Assembly: GCA_017525875.1 (NCBI GenBank)
Contig: JAFXSG010000038.1
Coordinates: 1-56,643 of the forward strand
Source: Clostridia bacterium
GTDB lineage: Bacteria; Bacillota; Clostridia; Christensenellales; CAG-138
Direction: 5' to 3'
Length of the DNA stretch: 56,643 nt
Below, one piece after another: positions 23,856 to 32,767 of this stretch (position 1 is the stretch's first letter; every line of letters begins with the position of its first letter). Both the position numbers and the translations under genes were made by a program. The notes beneath the pieces are model-generated. The model ran no database searches and was not told the DNA's origin. It was given only the letters and a program-made list of their open reading frames with translations.

Positions 23856-26800
23856 ATGCCTAAGTTCACCGAAAGCCGAAAAACCGAAGAGAAAAAGCCG
23901 AGCGCGAACCTCGAAACGATCGTTCTCCAGGTCCTGAGGAACTGGTGGCTGATCCTTATCGGGACGCTCATTTCCGTTATGCTGTTCTACGTGATCGTCA
24001 CGGAGACCTATCACCAGAAGTATTCCTCCACCGCCACGTTCGTCGTCAGCGGCAAGGGCTCCGTCACGAGCACGATGCTGACCGATATCGACACCGCGAA
24101 GAGCATGACGCAGGCGTTTGCGTACGCCCTCTCCAGCGACATACTGATGGAAAAGGTCGAGGAGGCGGTCGGCATCGACGAGTTTACCGGCAAGGTCGAA
24201 ACGAGCCAGCTGCCCGAAACGAACATCCTTTCGCTGACCGTCACGGCGGACACGCCGGAGCTCGCGTTCGACGTTATCAACGCGATCATCGAGAACCACC
24301 ACGTCGTTACCGACAGCATGATCCGCAACGCCGCTATGTACGTTCTGATGAAGCCGACGGTCCCCAAGGCCCCGGTCTCTCCGATCAACAGGCGCAGCAG
24401 GGTCATCACCTATTCGCTCGCGGCGATGTTCACCATCATCGCCGGGATCGTGCTTTCGACCGTATTCTCCAAAAAGATATTCACCGGCAGTGATTTTGAC
24501 AACAAGGTCGGCGGGCTCGAGAGGCTCGCGTCGTTCGATCACGAATCGAGCAGGAGGCGAAGCAGGCTGCCGCTCTTTATAAAACGCCAGCGAAACCGTT
24601 CGGGCAGTCTGCTCGTGAGCAACCCGACGACGAGCTTTTCCTATACCGAGACCTTCCGCCTGCTGCAGACCAGGCTGCAGGCCCTGATGAAGAACAGGGG
24701 CTACAAGACCCTGATGATAACCGGCGTTGAGGAGGACGAAGGGCGCTCGACCGTCGCCGCGAACCTCGCGCTGACCTTCGCAAGGGAGAACAAGCGCGTG
24801 CTGCTCGTTGAGGCGGATATGCGCGAAGCCTCGCTCGCGAAGATACTCGACTGCGAAAAGGACCTCACCGTTTCGATCGACGAATACATCATCGGCGAAA
24901 GGGGCGGGGAGCTCCTGCCCACGCCGGATTACGCAAAGAACCTGAGCCTGCTCATCTGCAAACACAGCGTTCCGGATTTTGAGAACCTGCTCATCTCCGC
25001 CCGTATGCAGAGCTTCATGGAGGAGGCCGCCAAATACTTCGACTATATCGTGATCGACACTCCGCCCATCGCGGTCTCAAGCGCCGCGGAGTACTGCGCC
25101 GAAAGCTGCGACGCCGCCGTCATGGTCGTGCGCAGGGGCTTTGCCTCGGCGCCGCGCATCGAGAGCGCGCTGTCCACCCTCTCGGCCTCGACGGAGGTGC
25201 TGGGCTATGTCATGAACGACATGGTCCACCTGCCCCTCTTCGGCTCCGGAGCGGAAGCGGGCGGCACAGGCTACGACCGCTACGGCCGCTACGGCCGATA
25301 CGGCAAATACGGCAGATACGGCCGCGGCTACGGCAATTACGGACGGTACGGCAAGTACGGCCCGGGCGGCTACGGGCATTACGGCAGCTACGGCAGCGGC
25401 GACGCTCAGGAAGCGGAGCCCTTGGCAGCCGCGGAGCCGGCGGAGTACGAGAGCTATGAGCGCAGGCGGCCGAGCGCGGCGGAAAGAAGGGCGCAGGCCG
25501 CCCGTGAAAACGCAGCGCGCGAAGACGCAGCGCCGGCGGAGGACGCCGACGAGAGCATGACCGAGGAGCCGGAGATCGATATCGGCAAGTTCCTTGTCGA
25601 TACCTTCCGCACCTTCTTCCGCATCTTCTGGCTGCCGCTCGGCCTTGCGGTCCTGCTCTCCGTGATCCTGTGCCTGAAGCTCGACCGGAACTATTCCCCG
25701 AGATATACGTCGAGCGCGACGTTCACGATCAGCGCGGTGGGCGTTTCCGGCACGGGCGCCGAGGAATACAACAAAAACGTCACCAAAAGGCTCTCGAGGG
25801 TCTTCCCGCACGTTCTGACCAGCGGCATACTGAACGACCTCATCTGCGAGGACCTGCAGCTCAAACGCATGCCCGCTTCGCTTGCGGCGCACGTGGAGGG
25901 CGAGACCACGCTGTTCACGCTGGAAGCGACGGCACGAAAGCCCGAGAACGCGCTGATGGTGCTTGAATCGGCGATCCGCAAATATCCGCAGATCACGAAC
26001 TTCGTTATCGGCAACACGAACATGACTCTGCTTCGCGAGCCCACGCTGCCCTCAAAGCCGATAAACCCGAAGAACTACGCCGCGCAGATAGCGGTCGGCA
26101 CGAGCATTGCCGTGCTGATCGGCCTCGCGGCCGCGATAATCATCAATATGACCCGCCGCACCGTCGGCGGCACGCAGGAGATACGAGACATCCTGAGCGT
26201 GCGCTGCATCGGTACGCTTCCCTTTGAAAGAGCCGCCAAAGAGGGCAGGCAGAGCCCGATCCTCAGCATTCAGGACAGCGGCATCTCCAAGGACTTCACC
26301 GATTCCATCAACCTGATCTGCCGCCGCCTTATCAAATCCGCGGATGAGCACGACGAAAAGGTGATCCTGTTCGCGGGCTCCATACCGGGCGAGGGCAAAT
26401 CCACCGTCGCGCTGAACACCGCATACGCGCTCGCCGCGTCGGGCAAGATGGTCGTGTTCATCGACTGCGATATCCGAAAGCCTTCCACGATCAGCGAGCT
26501 GCCCGAGATCCGCGAAAAGGGCCTCGTAGAGTACCTGCGCGGCGAAGCGGATATCGGCGAGATCGTCTCCCGCATCGCGGAGAACCTGTACGCGATCCGC
26601 GGCTCCAAGAAGAACTACAACGCGCCCGAACTGCTGCGCTCCGAAAAGATGCGGCGGCTCGTTGAGGCGATGGCGCAGAACGCGGATTTCGTGATCTTCG
26701 ACACTCCGCCCAGCGCGATCCTTGCGGACTCGCAGATCCTCTCCGAATTCGCGGACTGCGCGGTCTACGTCGTCTGCCAGGACTACACGATGAAGAACAG

Positions 26801-27116
26801 CCTGATCGCCGGCGTGAACAACCTTGCAAACACCGGCATACGCTTCATGGGCTACGTGCTGAACAACGCCGGCTCGACCGATACGGGCTACAGCTACGGC
26901 AAGCACAGGAGCTCCGGCTACGGCAGCTACGGCGGCTACGGCAAATACGGAAAGTACGGCGGCAGGGGCAAGTACGGGAATTACGGCGGCTACGGCAAGT
27001 ACGGAAAGTACGGCAAATACGGCAAATACGGCCGGTACGGCAGCTACGGCGGCTACGGAAACTACGGGAACGAAGGACCGAAGCCGGGCCAGACCGACAC
27101 GGACGACAGCGAATAA
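23856..27116 (+). CDS. double Wzz/BY-kinase fusion with two Tyr-Gly tails
   Basis: 1086 aa made of two complete units of the polysaccharide co-polymerase/tyrosine-kinase type. Unit 1: Wzz domain with membrane segments at ~31-48 and ~185-203, kinase at ~280-460, and a Tyr-Gly tail (~473-512, 13 Tyr). Unit 2: membrane segments ~594-608 and ~743-766, kinase ~830-1000, tail ~1012-1070 with 18 Tyr. The unit 2 P-loop is canonical (PGEGKST, Lys 848) and its Walker A' is FIDCDIRKP. The unit 1 P-loop reads EEDEGRST: the Lys is Arg 297 and the Pro-Gly is lost, and Walker A' reads VEADMRE, so unit 1 looks like a pseudokinase. Such proteins control length and export of surface polysaccharide; the Tyr tails are the autophosphorylation sites. 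No polysaccharide genes flank it here. Confidence 0.95.
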   Translation: MPKFTESRKTEEKKPSANLETIVLQVLRNWWLILIGTLISVMLFYVIVTETYHQKYSSTATFVVSGKGSVTSTMLTDIDTAKSMTQAFAYALSSDILMEKVEEAVGIDEFTGKVETSQLPETNILSLTVTADTPELAFDVINAIIENHHVVTDSMIRNAAMYVLMKPTVPKAPVSPINRRSRVITYSLAAMFTIIAGIVLSTVFSKKIFTGSDFDNKVGGLERLASFDHESSRRRSRLPLFIKRQRNRSGSLLVSNPTTSFSYTETFRLLQTRLQALMKNRGYKTLMITGVEEDEGRSTVAANLALTFARENKRVLLVEADMREASLAKILDCEKDLTVSIDEYIIGERGGELLPTPDYAKNLSLLICKHSVPDFENLLISARMQSFMEEAAKYFDYIVIDTPPIAVSSAAEYCAESCDAAVMVVRRGFASAPRIESALSTLSASTEVLGYVMNDMVHLPLFGSGAEAGGTGYDRYGRYGRYGKYGRYGRGYGNYGRYGKYGPGGYGHYGSYGSGDAQEAEPLAAAEPAEYESYERRRPSAAERRAQAARENAAREDAAPAEDADESMTEEPEIDIGKFLVDTFRTFFRIFWLPLGLAVLLSVILCLKLDRNYSPRYTSSATFTISAVGVSGTGAEEYNKNVTKRLSRVFPHVLTSGILNDLICEDLQLKRMPASLAAHVEGETTLFTLEATARKPENALMVLESAIRKYPQITNFVIGNTNMTLLREPTLPSKPINPKNYAAQIAVGTSIAVLIGLAAAIIINMTRRTVGGTQEIRDILSVRCIGTLPFERAAKEGRQSPILSIQDSGISKDFTDSINLICRRLIKSADEHDEKVILFAGSIPGEGKSTVALNTAYALAASGKMVVFIDCDIRKPSTISELPEIREKGLVEYLRGEADIGEIVSRIAENLYAIRGSKKNYNAPELLRSEKMRRLVEAMAQNADFVIFDTPPSAILADSQILSEFADCAVYVVCQDYTMKNSLIAGVNNLANTGIRFMGYVLNNAGSTDTGYSYGKHRSSGYGSYGGYGKYGKYGGRGKYGNYGGYGKYGKYGKYGKYGRYGSYGGYGNYGNEGPKPGQTDTDDSE

Positions 27117-27162
27117 CACCAAAGGCTCACTCCGAAATACCGAAAACGAAAGGAAACAGAGT

Positions 27163-28905
27163 ATGGACTATCGCAAGGAATACAAGAGCTGGCTCGAACA
27201 GCCCGCGATCACCGAGGCGGAGCGCGCGGAGCTCGCCGCGATCGCCGATGATGAAAAACAGCAGGAGGACAGGTTCTATACGGAGCTGGAGTTCGGCACC
27301 GCCGGGCTTCGCGGCGTGCTCGGGATGGGCACAAACCGCATGAACGATTACGTAGTCCGCCGCGCGACGGCGGGGCTTGCGGCATACCTTCTGCGCATTC
27401 CCGGAGCGAAGGACAAGGGCGTTGCCATCGCATACGACTCAAGGCGCTGTTCCGATCGCTTTGCGGAGGTCTCGGCGCGCACGCTCGCGGCGTACGGCGT
27501 GAAGAGCTTCCTCTATTCCACGCTCCACAGCGTGCCCCAGCTTTCGTTCACGGTGCGCGAGCTCGGCTGCGAAGCGGGCGTCGTCATCACCGCCAGCCAC
27601 AACCCGCCGGAATACAACGGCTACAAGGTCTACTGGTCCCACGGCGGCCAGTGCGGCCCCGCGCAGGCGGACGAGATCCTCGCGTCCATCCGTGATTTCG
27701 GGTATTTCGATACGCAGATCATGGACTTTGACGAGGCGAAGGAAAAGGGCCTCATCACCATGATCGGCGAAGAGGTGGACGAGATCTATTATAAAAAGAC
27801 CATGAGCGTGATGCTGAACCCGGAGCTCGTTCGGGAGGAAGCGCCGAAGATGAAGGGCAGTTTGGTCTATTCGCCCCTCCACGGCAGCGGCCGCGTCCCG
27901 GTGACGACGATCCTCGGGCGCATCGGCATCAACAATCTTTACGTGGTAAAGGAGCAGGAGGAGCCGAACGGCGATTTCCCGACCGTCAAGGCGCCCAATC
28001 CGGAGGACCCGGACGCTTTCGTTCTCGCGATGGAGCTCGGGCGGAAGGTCGACGCCGGAATGCTGTTCGCGACCGATCCCGATTCCGACCGCCTCGGCGT
28101 TGCCGTGCGGCTCGCGAACGGCGATTACCGAGTGCTGACCGGCAACCAGATCGGCTCGATCCTCATCTATTACATCCTCTCCGAGCTCAAGGCGCAGGGC
28201 AGGCTGCCGGAGGACGGCTTCGTGGTCAAGTCCCTCGTAAGCACCGCGCTTGCGGACGTCATCTGCCGCAGTTTCGGCATCGAGATCCGCCACGTGCTGA
28301 CCGGCTTCCGCTTCATCGCGGAGCAGATCGACCTTGCGGAGGAGAGCGGTCAGGGCAAATTCCTCTTCGGCTTTGAGGAGAGCTACGGCTTCCTTTCGGG
28401 CGGCTTTGCGCACGATAAGGACGCGGTGCTCGCCGCGATGCTCGTTTGCGAGGCGGCGATCGTTTACGCCTCCCGCGGGAAGGGACTTATCGACGTTCTC
28501 AACGAGATCTACGAAAAATACGGCTACTTCATTGAAAAGACCAAGTCCTACACGCTCAAGGGCAAGGAGGGCATCGAGCGCATCGCTCACGCGATGGCGG
28601 CGCTGAGAGAAACGCCCCCGACGGCGTTCGGCGAGGCCGAGCCCATCCTCATCCGGGAGGACTTCAAGATCAACGAAAAGGTCGACTGCGCGAGCGGCAG
28701 CGTCGGAGAGATCGGCCTGCCGGCGTCGAACGTGCTGCGCTACACGCTCGGGAACGACGCGTGGGTCGTCGTCCGCCCGAGCGGCACGGAGCCGAAGCTC
28801 AAGCTCTACGTCGGCGCGGCGGCGGAAAGCGAGCAGGCGGCAAACGAGCGCATGGAGCGCATCATGGCCGAGGGCGATAAGATACTTAAGGAGCTGCTGA
28901 AATGA
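27163..28905 (+). CDS. pgcA: phosphosugar mutase (alpha-phosphoglucomutase, PgcA type)
   Basis: 580 aa, alpha-D-phosphohexomutase superfamily. The phosphoserine loop is TASHNPPEYNGYK (near residue 146), the metal loop DPDSDRLGV, the sugar-binding loop FGFEESYGF, and the phosphate-binding loop VRPSGTEPKLKLYV near the C-terminus. It interconverts glucose 6- and 1-phosphate and may also serve mannose phosphates. It supplies glucose 1-phosphate for UDP-glucose, envelope polysaccharide and glycogen. It follows the double kinase by 46 bases on the same strand and overlaps the next lipoprotein gene by four bases. Confidence 0.94.
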   Translation: MDYRKEYKSWLEQPAITEAERAELAAIADDEKQQEDRFYTELEFGTAGLRGVLGMGTNRMNDYVVRRATAGLAAYLLRIPGAKDKGVAIAYDSRRCSDRFAEVSARTLAAYGVKSFLYSTLHSVPQLSFTVRELGCEAGVVITASHNPPEYNGYKVYWSHGGQCGPAQADEILASIRDFGYFDTQIMDFDEAKEKGLITMIGEEVDEIYYKKTMSVMLNPELVREEAPKMKGSLVYSPLHGSGRVPVTTILGRIGINNLYVVKEQEEPNGDFPTVKAPNPEDPDAFVLAMELGRKVDAGMLFATDPDSDRLGVAVRLANGDYRVLTGNQIGSILIYYILSELKAQGRLPEDGFVVKSLVSTALADVICRSFGIEIRHVLTGFRFIAEQIDLAEESGQGKFLFGFEESYGFLSGGFAHDKDAVLAAMLVCEAAIVYASRGKGLIDVLNEIYEKYGYFIEKTKSYTLKGKEGIERIAHAMAALRETPPTAFGEAEPILIREDFKINEKVDCASGSVGEIGLPASNVLRYTLGNDAWVVVRPSGTEPKLKLYVGAAAESEQAANERMERIMAEGDKILKELLK

Positions 28906-29813
28906 TAACGAATTTGAAAAAGCTGATCGCATTAGCTCTCTCAATTACGATGCTTCCTTTTGCGGCATGCAGTACAAAAGATCCGGCGAACAGCGGCGTA
29001 CAGGAGACACAACCGACGCCGACCGTAAGTCCGGACACGCGTTTGACCGCGCCGGACGAGTCCGACAAGACAGAGCTCGAAAAGCTGTTTGACGGGCTCG
29101 GATACGAGTATCTTGTCATCGACCCGGATCTTTCCAAAAAGAAAATCGTAAAATTATTCGAAGAGCAGACCGCAAAGGGACGGGAGGAGGGCTATACGCC
29201 TGTAATCGTGCCCTGCGGCATCGAGGGGAGGGATCTCCTTCTCGAAAGCGTCAGCGGACAGCTTGAAGACGGATTCGATATTGCGGATGAGCTGAAAAAA
29301 CCGCTTCCCGACGGCACAAGCGTGCTTGATGACAGAAAGGAAGAATTCCTGAGGCTGTACGGCTTGTCCATAGATTCCCTGATCGCGGAAACAGGCGAAG
29401 GCGTTGAATACTTTGGGAGTGACACGGCGGAAACGACCTTTGCGGGACTGCAGGCAGTCACTATGATGCAGGGGGAATGCCGGCTCATCCTTTTAAAACT
29501 GCCGACGAAAAACCCTTGGGAAGCGGTGATATATATACCGTTCGGCGGATTCAACGAATGTCCGGCGCCAAACGAAATGGCAGCCATATTGAAGTATTGG
29601 TATGAAAAATTCGGCGCTGTTCCGGCCGTGATCACCTTTGATATGCTCGACGTTTGGCTTCCGGAGCCAATCTCGGCGGACGATGCGAAAAAGACCGCTG
29701 CAGAACAGATCATATTCGATATCGATATGATGGAAGCGCTGATGATGGGGTCGATGCAGTCATTTGAAAAAGCGCTTACCGAGGCTAAAATCTGGTCATT
29801 TTGGTGGGATTGA
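28902..29813 (+). CDS. lipoprotein of unknown function
   Basis: 303 aa; its ATG overlaps the TGA of the mutase gene (ATGA). A lipobox PFAAC (Cys 23) and a Thr/Pro linker (to about residue 45) precede an acidic alpha/beta domain with no family I can name; the segment YTPVIVPCGIEGRDLL (residues ~107-122) is its most distinctive part. Base composition is slightly less GC-rich than the mutase. Co-translation with pgcA suggests a cell-surface role in the same process, but no mechanism is visible. Confidence 0.75.
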   Translation: MITNLKKLIALALSITMLPFAACSTKDPANSGVQETQPTPTVSPDTRLTAPDESDKTELEKLFDGLGYEYLVIDPDLSKKKIVKLFEEQTAKGREEGYTPVIVPCGIEGRDLLLESVSGQLEDGFDIADELKKPLPDGTSVLDDRKEEFLRLYGLSIDSLIAETGEGVEYFGSDTAETTFAGLQAVTMMQGECRLILLKLPTKNPWEAVIYIPFGGFNECPAPNEMAAILKYWYEKFGAVPAVITFDMLDVWLPEPISADDAKKTAAEQIIFDIDMMEALMMGSMQSFEKALTEAKIWSFWWD

Positions 29814-29825
29814 CGATAAATAATT

Positions 29826-29858
29826 AAAGCGGCTTTGCTTCGGCGGAGCCGCTTTTTT
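29826..29858 (+). terminator. terminator of the kinase-mutase-lipoprotein group
   Basis: A 9-bp stem AAAGCGGCT/AGCCGCTTT (29826-29834 with 29847-29855) followed by TTTTT. It ends the plus-strand run begun at 22852. Confidence 0.85.
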
Positions 29859-29880
29859 GTAGGGGCGGATATATCCGCCG
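29859..29880. repeat. dispersed GTAGGGGCGG palindrome, copy A
   Basis: GTAGGGGCGG with an arm-complementary CCGCC end, variable centre ATATAT. Two relatives lie at 38777-38800 and 38845-38865. It is a short intergenic palindrome of the REP-like kind. 29881-29994 shows nothing else I can support. Confidence 0.75.
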
Positions 29881-29994
29881 GTGGCAGCACTTTCCTTCGG
29901 AGCATCACACGCCCGCGGAAGATGCGGTCCTATCCGTATCGTTTCTCCCTTTCGACTGTTCCTGCCTGCAGATACAAAAATACACCGATTGATA

Positions 29995-30030
29995 TTGAAC
30001 TATCCTAAATTATCCTGTATAATTATACAG
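29995..30030 (+). promoter_or_regulatory. promoter of xthA with a 16-bp palindrome on the -10
   Basis: TTGAAC (29995-30000), 17-base spacer, TATAAT (30018-30023). The -10 is embedded in the perfect 16-bp palindrome CTGTATAATTATACAG (30015-30030), which is a good candidate for a repressor site on this promoter. Confidence 0.75.
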
Positions 30031-30091
30031 TCGGTAAGTATGACCCTGTGTCTGAAAACGCAGGGAAAATACCGACGGACGAGGTCAAAAG

Positions 30092-30847
30092 ATGAAATTC
30101 ATTTCCTGGAACGTCAACGGCCTGCGCGCCTGCATGGGCAAGGGCTTTTCGGAGTTCTTCGCAGCGGAGGACGCGGATATCTTCGCGCTGCAGGAGACCA
30201 AGCTGCAGCAGGGGCAGATCGACTTCGCGCCGGAGGGCTATCACTGCTATTGGCATTACGCCCTCAAGAAGGGCTATTCCGGCACCGCCGTCTTCACCAA
30301 ACAGGAACCGCTCTGCGTTTCATACGGCATGGGAAAGGCCGAGGAGTTCGAGGGCGAGGGCAGGGTCATAACGCTGGAGTTCCCGGAGTTTTATTTCGTG
30401 ACCGTCTACACGCCGAACGCGCAGCGCGAGCTGACGAGGCTCGAATACCGCTGCCGCTGGGAGGACGCGTTCCGCGAATACCTCTCGGAACTCGATAAGA
30501 CCAAGCCGGTCGTCGTCTGCGGCGATATGAACGTGGCGCACGAGGAGATCGACCTCAAAAACTCCAGGTCGAACGTGGGCAACGCGGGCTTCACCGATGA
30601 GGAGCGGGCAAAGTTCACCGAGCTTCTCGAAGCGGGCTTTGCGGACAGCTTCCGCAGGCTTTATCCGGACCGCGCGGACGGCTACACCTGGTGGAGCTAT
30701 ATGTTCAAGGCGAGGGAGCGGAACGTCGGCTGGCGCATAGACTATTTTGTGGTCAGCGAAAGGCTGCTTCCGCGCGTTCGGGACGCGCTGATCTATAACG
30801 AAGTCACGGGCAGCGACCACTGCCCGGTCGGCCTTATCCTCGAATAA
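30092..30847 (+). CDS. xthA: exodeoxyribonuclease III / AP endonuclease
   Basis: 251 aa, the exonuclease-endonuclease-phosphatase fold of ExoIII (ExoA). It cuts at abasic sites and trims 3' ends in base-excision repair. Visible active-site segments: WNVNGLRA at the N-terminus, LQETKLQ (metal Glu), GDMNVAHEEIDL (Asp/Asn), and SDHCPVGLIL (Asp-His) at the end. First gene of an xthA-dapF-dusB group with its own promoter carrying a palindrome on the -10. Start at ATG 30092, GAGGTC-like site nearby. Confidence 0.97.
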   Translation: MKFISWNVNGLRACMGKGFSEFFAAEDADIFALQETKLQQGQIDFAPEGYHCYWHYALKKGYSGTAVFTKQEPLCVSYGMGKAEEFEGEGRVITLEFPEFYFVTVYTPNAQRELTRLEYRCRWEDAFREYLSELDKTKPVVVCGDMNVAHEEIDLKNSRSNVGNAGFTDEERAKFTELLEAGFADSFRRLYPDRADGYTWWSYMFKARERNVGWRIDYFVVSERLLPRVRDALIYNEVTGSDHCPVGLILE

Positions 30848-30867
30848 CAAAACGGCGGGTGATCGAT

Positions 30868-31707
30868 ATGATATTTCAGTTTTCGAAAATGCACGGCCTC
30901 GGCAACGACATGGTCGTTATCGACGACCGCGAGGAGCGCATAAAGGACATCAACGCCTTCGCGCAGAGGATCCTGCACCGCAACACCGGCGTGGGAGCGG
31001 ACAGCCTGCTCGTCATCCGCAATTCGGATATCGCCGATATCAGGATGCTGATCCTCAATATCGACGGGTCGGAGGCGGAGATGTGCGGCAACGGCATCCG
31101 CTGCTTCGTCAAGTTCTGCATCGAAAAGGGCATTATAAACAAGACGGACTTCACCGTGGAAACGCTTTCGGGCATCAAAAAACCGCACGCGGTCGTTGAA
31201 AACGGCGTTGTGACGGGTATCGGCGTCAATATGGGCGAGCCGAAGCTCGACTGCGCGGATATCCCCGTCGCGGCCGAGGGCGATTTCCAGCAGAAGAGCC
31301 TGTTCTCGCACGGGCGCCGCTTCACGGTCACGAGCGTCAACACCGGCGTTCCGCACACGGTCGCGTTCGTTGACGACGCGGACCTGACGGACGTTGAATA
31401 CTACGGCAGGGACATCGAGCACAGCCCCATCTTCCCGAGAAGGACGAACGTGGACTTCGTGCAGGTGATCGACAGCGAAAACATCATCATGCGCGCCTGG
31501 GAACGCGGCTGCGGCTGCACGCTCTGCTGCGGCACGGGCGCCTGCGCTTCCGCCGTGGCCTGCATCCTTGCGGGCTATACGGGCAGGAAGGTCAACGTCC
31601 ACGTGGAGCTCGGCACGCTCGAGATCGAGTGGATGAAGGACAACACGCTCTATATGTTCGGCCCCGCCGCAACGGTCTGCGAAGGCAGCTTCTATCTTGA
31701 TGAATGA
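30868..31707 (+). CDS. dapF: diaminopimelate epimerase
   Basis: 279 aa from ATG 30868 (GGGTGAT six bases upstream; a GTG at 30859 would add three residues). It converts LL- to meso-diaminopimelate for lysine and peptidoglycan. Both catalytic cysteines are in their usual motifs: SEAEMCGNGIRCF near residue 71 and GCTLCCGTGACASA near residue 215, and the family start FSKMHGLGNDMVVID is intact. It sits 20 bases behind xthA and overlaps dusB by four bases, an operon with no functional theme beyond housekeeping. Confidence 0.96.
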   Translation: MIFQFSKMHGLGNDMVVIDDREERIKDINAFAQRILHRNTGVGADSLLVIRNSDIADIRMLILNIDGSEAEMCGNGIRCFVKFCIEKGIINKTDFTVETLSGIKKPHAVVENGVVTGIGVNMGEPKLDCADIPVAAEGDFQQKSLFSHGRRFTVTSVNTGVPHTVAFVDDADLTDVEYYGRDIEHSPIFPRRTNVDFVQVIDSENIIMRAWERGCGCTLCCGTGACASAVACILAGYTGRKVNVHVELGTLEIEWMKDNTLYMFGPAATVCEGSFYLDE

Positions 31708-32732
31708 TGAAGGCCGATAAAGGGGAAAGGCTTTTCGCCCTCCTCAAAAAGCAAAGCTCAAAGCCCGGGACGCCGCCCGTGCTGCTCGCTCCGATGGCGG
31801 GCATTACGGACAGCGCGTTCCGCCGCCTCGCGATCGATCGGGGCTGCGATTTCACGTTCACGGAGATGGTGAGCGCGAACGGGCTGCACTATAACAACCG
31901 CAAGACCGAGGAGCTCATCTCCATCTCCGGCGCGGAGACGCCCTGCGGCGTTCAGCTCTTCGGGCACGATCCCGCGATCGTTGCGGAAACGGTCGCCCGC
32001 CTTTTTGAAAGGCTCGTCACGCCCGCACAGGTCAGCGTCGTGGATATCAACATGGGCTGCCCCGCGCCGAAGATCACGTCAAACGGCGACGGCTCCGCGC
32101 TGATGAGGGACCCCTGCCTTGCCGGCAGGATCATCGAAGCGGCGGTCAAGGCTTCGCCCGTTCCGGTCAGCGTCAAGTTCCGCAAGGGCTGGGATGGCGA
32201 TAACGTGAACGCGGTGGAGTTTGCCCGAATGGCGGAGGAAAGCGGCGCGTCGTTCATCACCGTTCACGGCCGCACGCGCATGCAGATGTACGCGGGCACG
32301 GCGGACAGGGAGATCATAGCCCGGGTCGTGGACGCGGTCTCGATCCCGGTCGTCGGCAACGGCGATATCTTCTCGGGCGGGTCCGCGCTCGATATGTTTG
32401 AAAAAACGGGCTGCGCGGGCATAATGATCGCACGGGGGGCGCAGGGGGACCCGTTCATATTTGCGGAGGTCAAAGCGGCGCTCGCCGGCGAAAGCTATAC
32501 GCCGCCCACGGAAGCCGAAAGGCTGGACGCCGCGCTTTCGCATATTTCGGAATACCTTTCGGGGCACGGCACGCGCGCGTTCGCGGATATGCGCAAGCAC
32601 GTTGCGTGGTACACCAAGGGCATGTACGGCAGCACGGAGCTGCGGCGCCGCGTGAACGTCTGCGCGGATGCGGATGAGCTTATCGCGCTCGTGCGGGAGT
32701 TCCGCGCAGCAAGGCTCACTGAGGAAGAGTAA
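31704..32732 (+). CDS. dusB: tRNA-dihydrouridine synthase (DusB type)
   Basis: 342 aa, TIM-barrel flavoenzyme that reduces uridine to dihydrouridine in tRNA D-loops. Motifs: LLAPMAGITDSAFR, the NMGCPAPKIT segment with catalytic Cys (near residue 115), VKFRKGWDGDN, HGRTRMQMY and NGDIFSG. The start overlaps the dapF stop (ATGA, 31704-31707). The NifR3-type length and motifs favour the DusB subfamily. Substrate position in tRNA cannot be read. Confidence 0.94.
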   Translation: MMKADKGERLFALLKKQSSKPGTPPVLLAPMAGITDSAFRRLAIDRGCDFTFTEMVSANGLHYNNRKTEELISISGAETPCGVQLFGHDPAIVAETVARLFERLVTPAQVSVVDINMGCPAPKITSNGDGSALMRDPCLAGRIIEAAVKASPVPVSVKFRKGWDGDNVNAVEFARMAEESGASFITVHGRTRMQMYAGTADREIIARVVDAVSIPVVGNGDIFSGGSALDMFEKTGCAGIMIARGAQGDPFIFAEVKAALAGESYTPPTEAERLDAALSHISEYLSGHGTRAFADMRKHVAWYTKGMYGSTELRRRVNVCADADELIALVREFRAARLTEEE

Positions 32733-32767
32733 TTCAAAAAATCTATATAATACGGAGAGATCAAGCT

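Noticed and set aside
26890-27070. Tandem DNA repeat or minisatellite
   Set aside because: The periodicity is coding: Tyr-Gly codons in the kinase tail, in frame throughout.
27439-28944. 501-codon minus-strand frame antisense to the phosphosugar mutase
   Set aside because: Shadow of a gene with all catalytic motifs on the plus strand.
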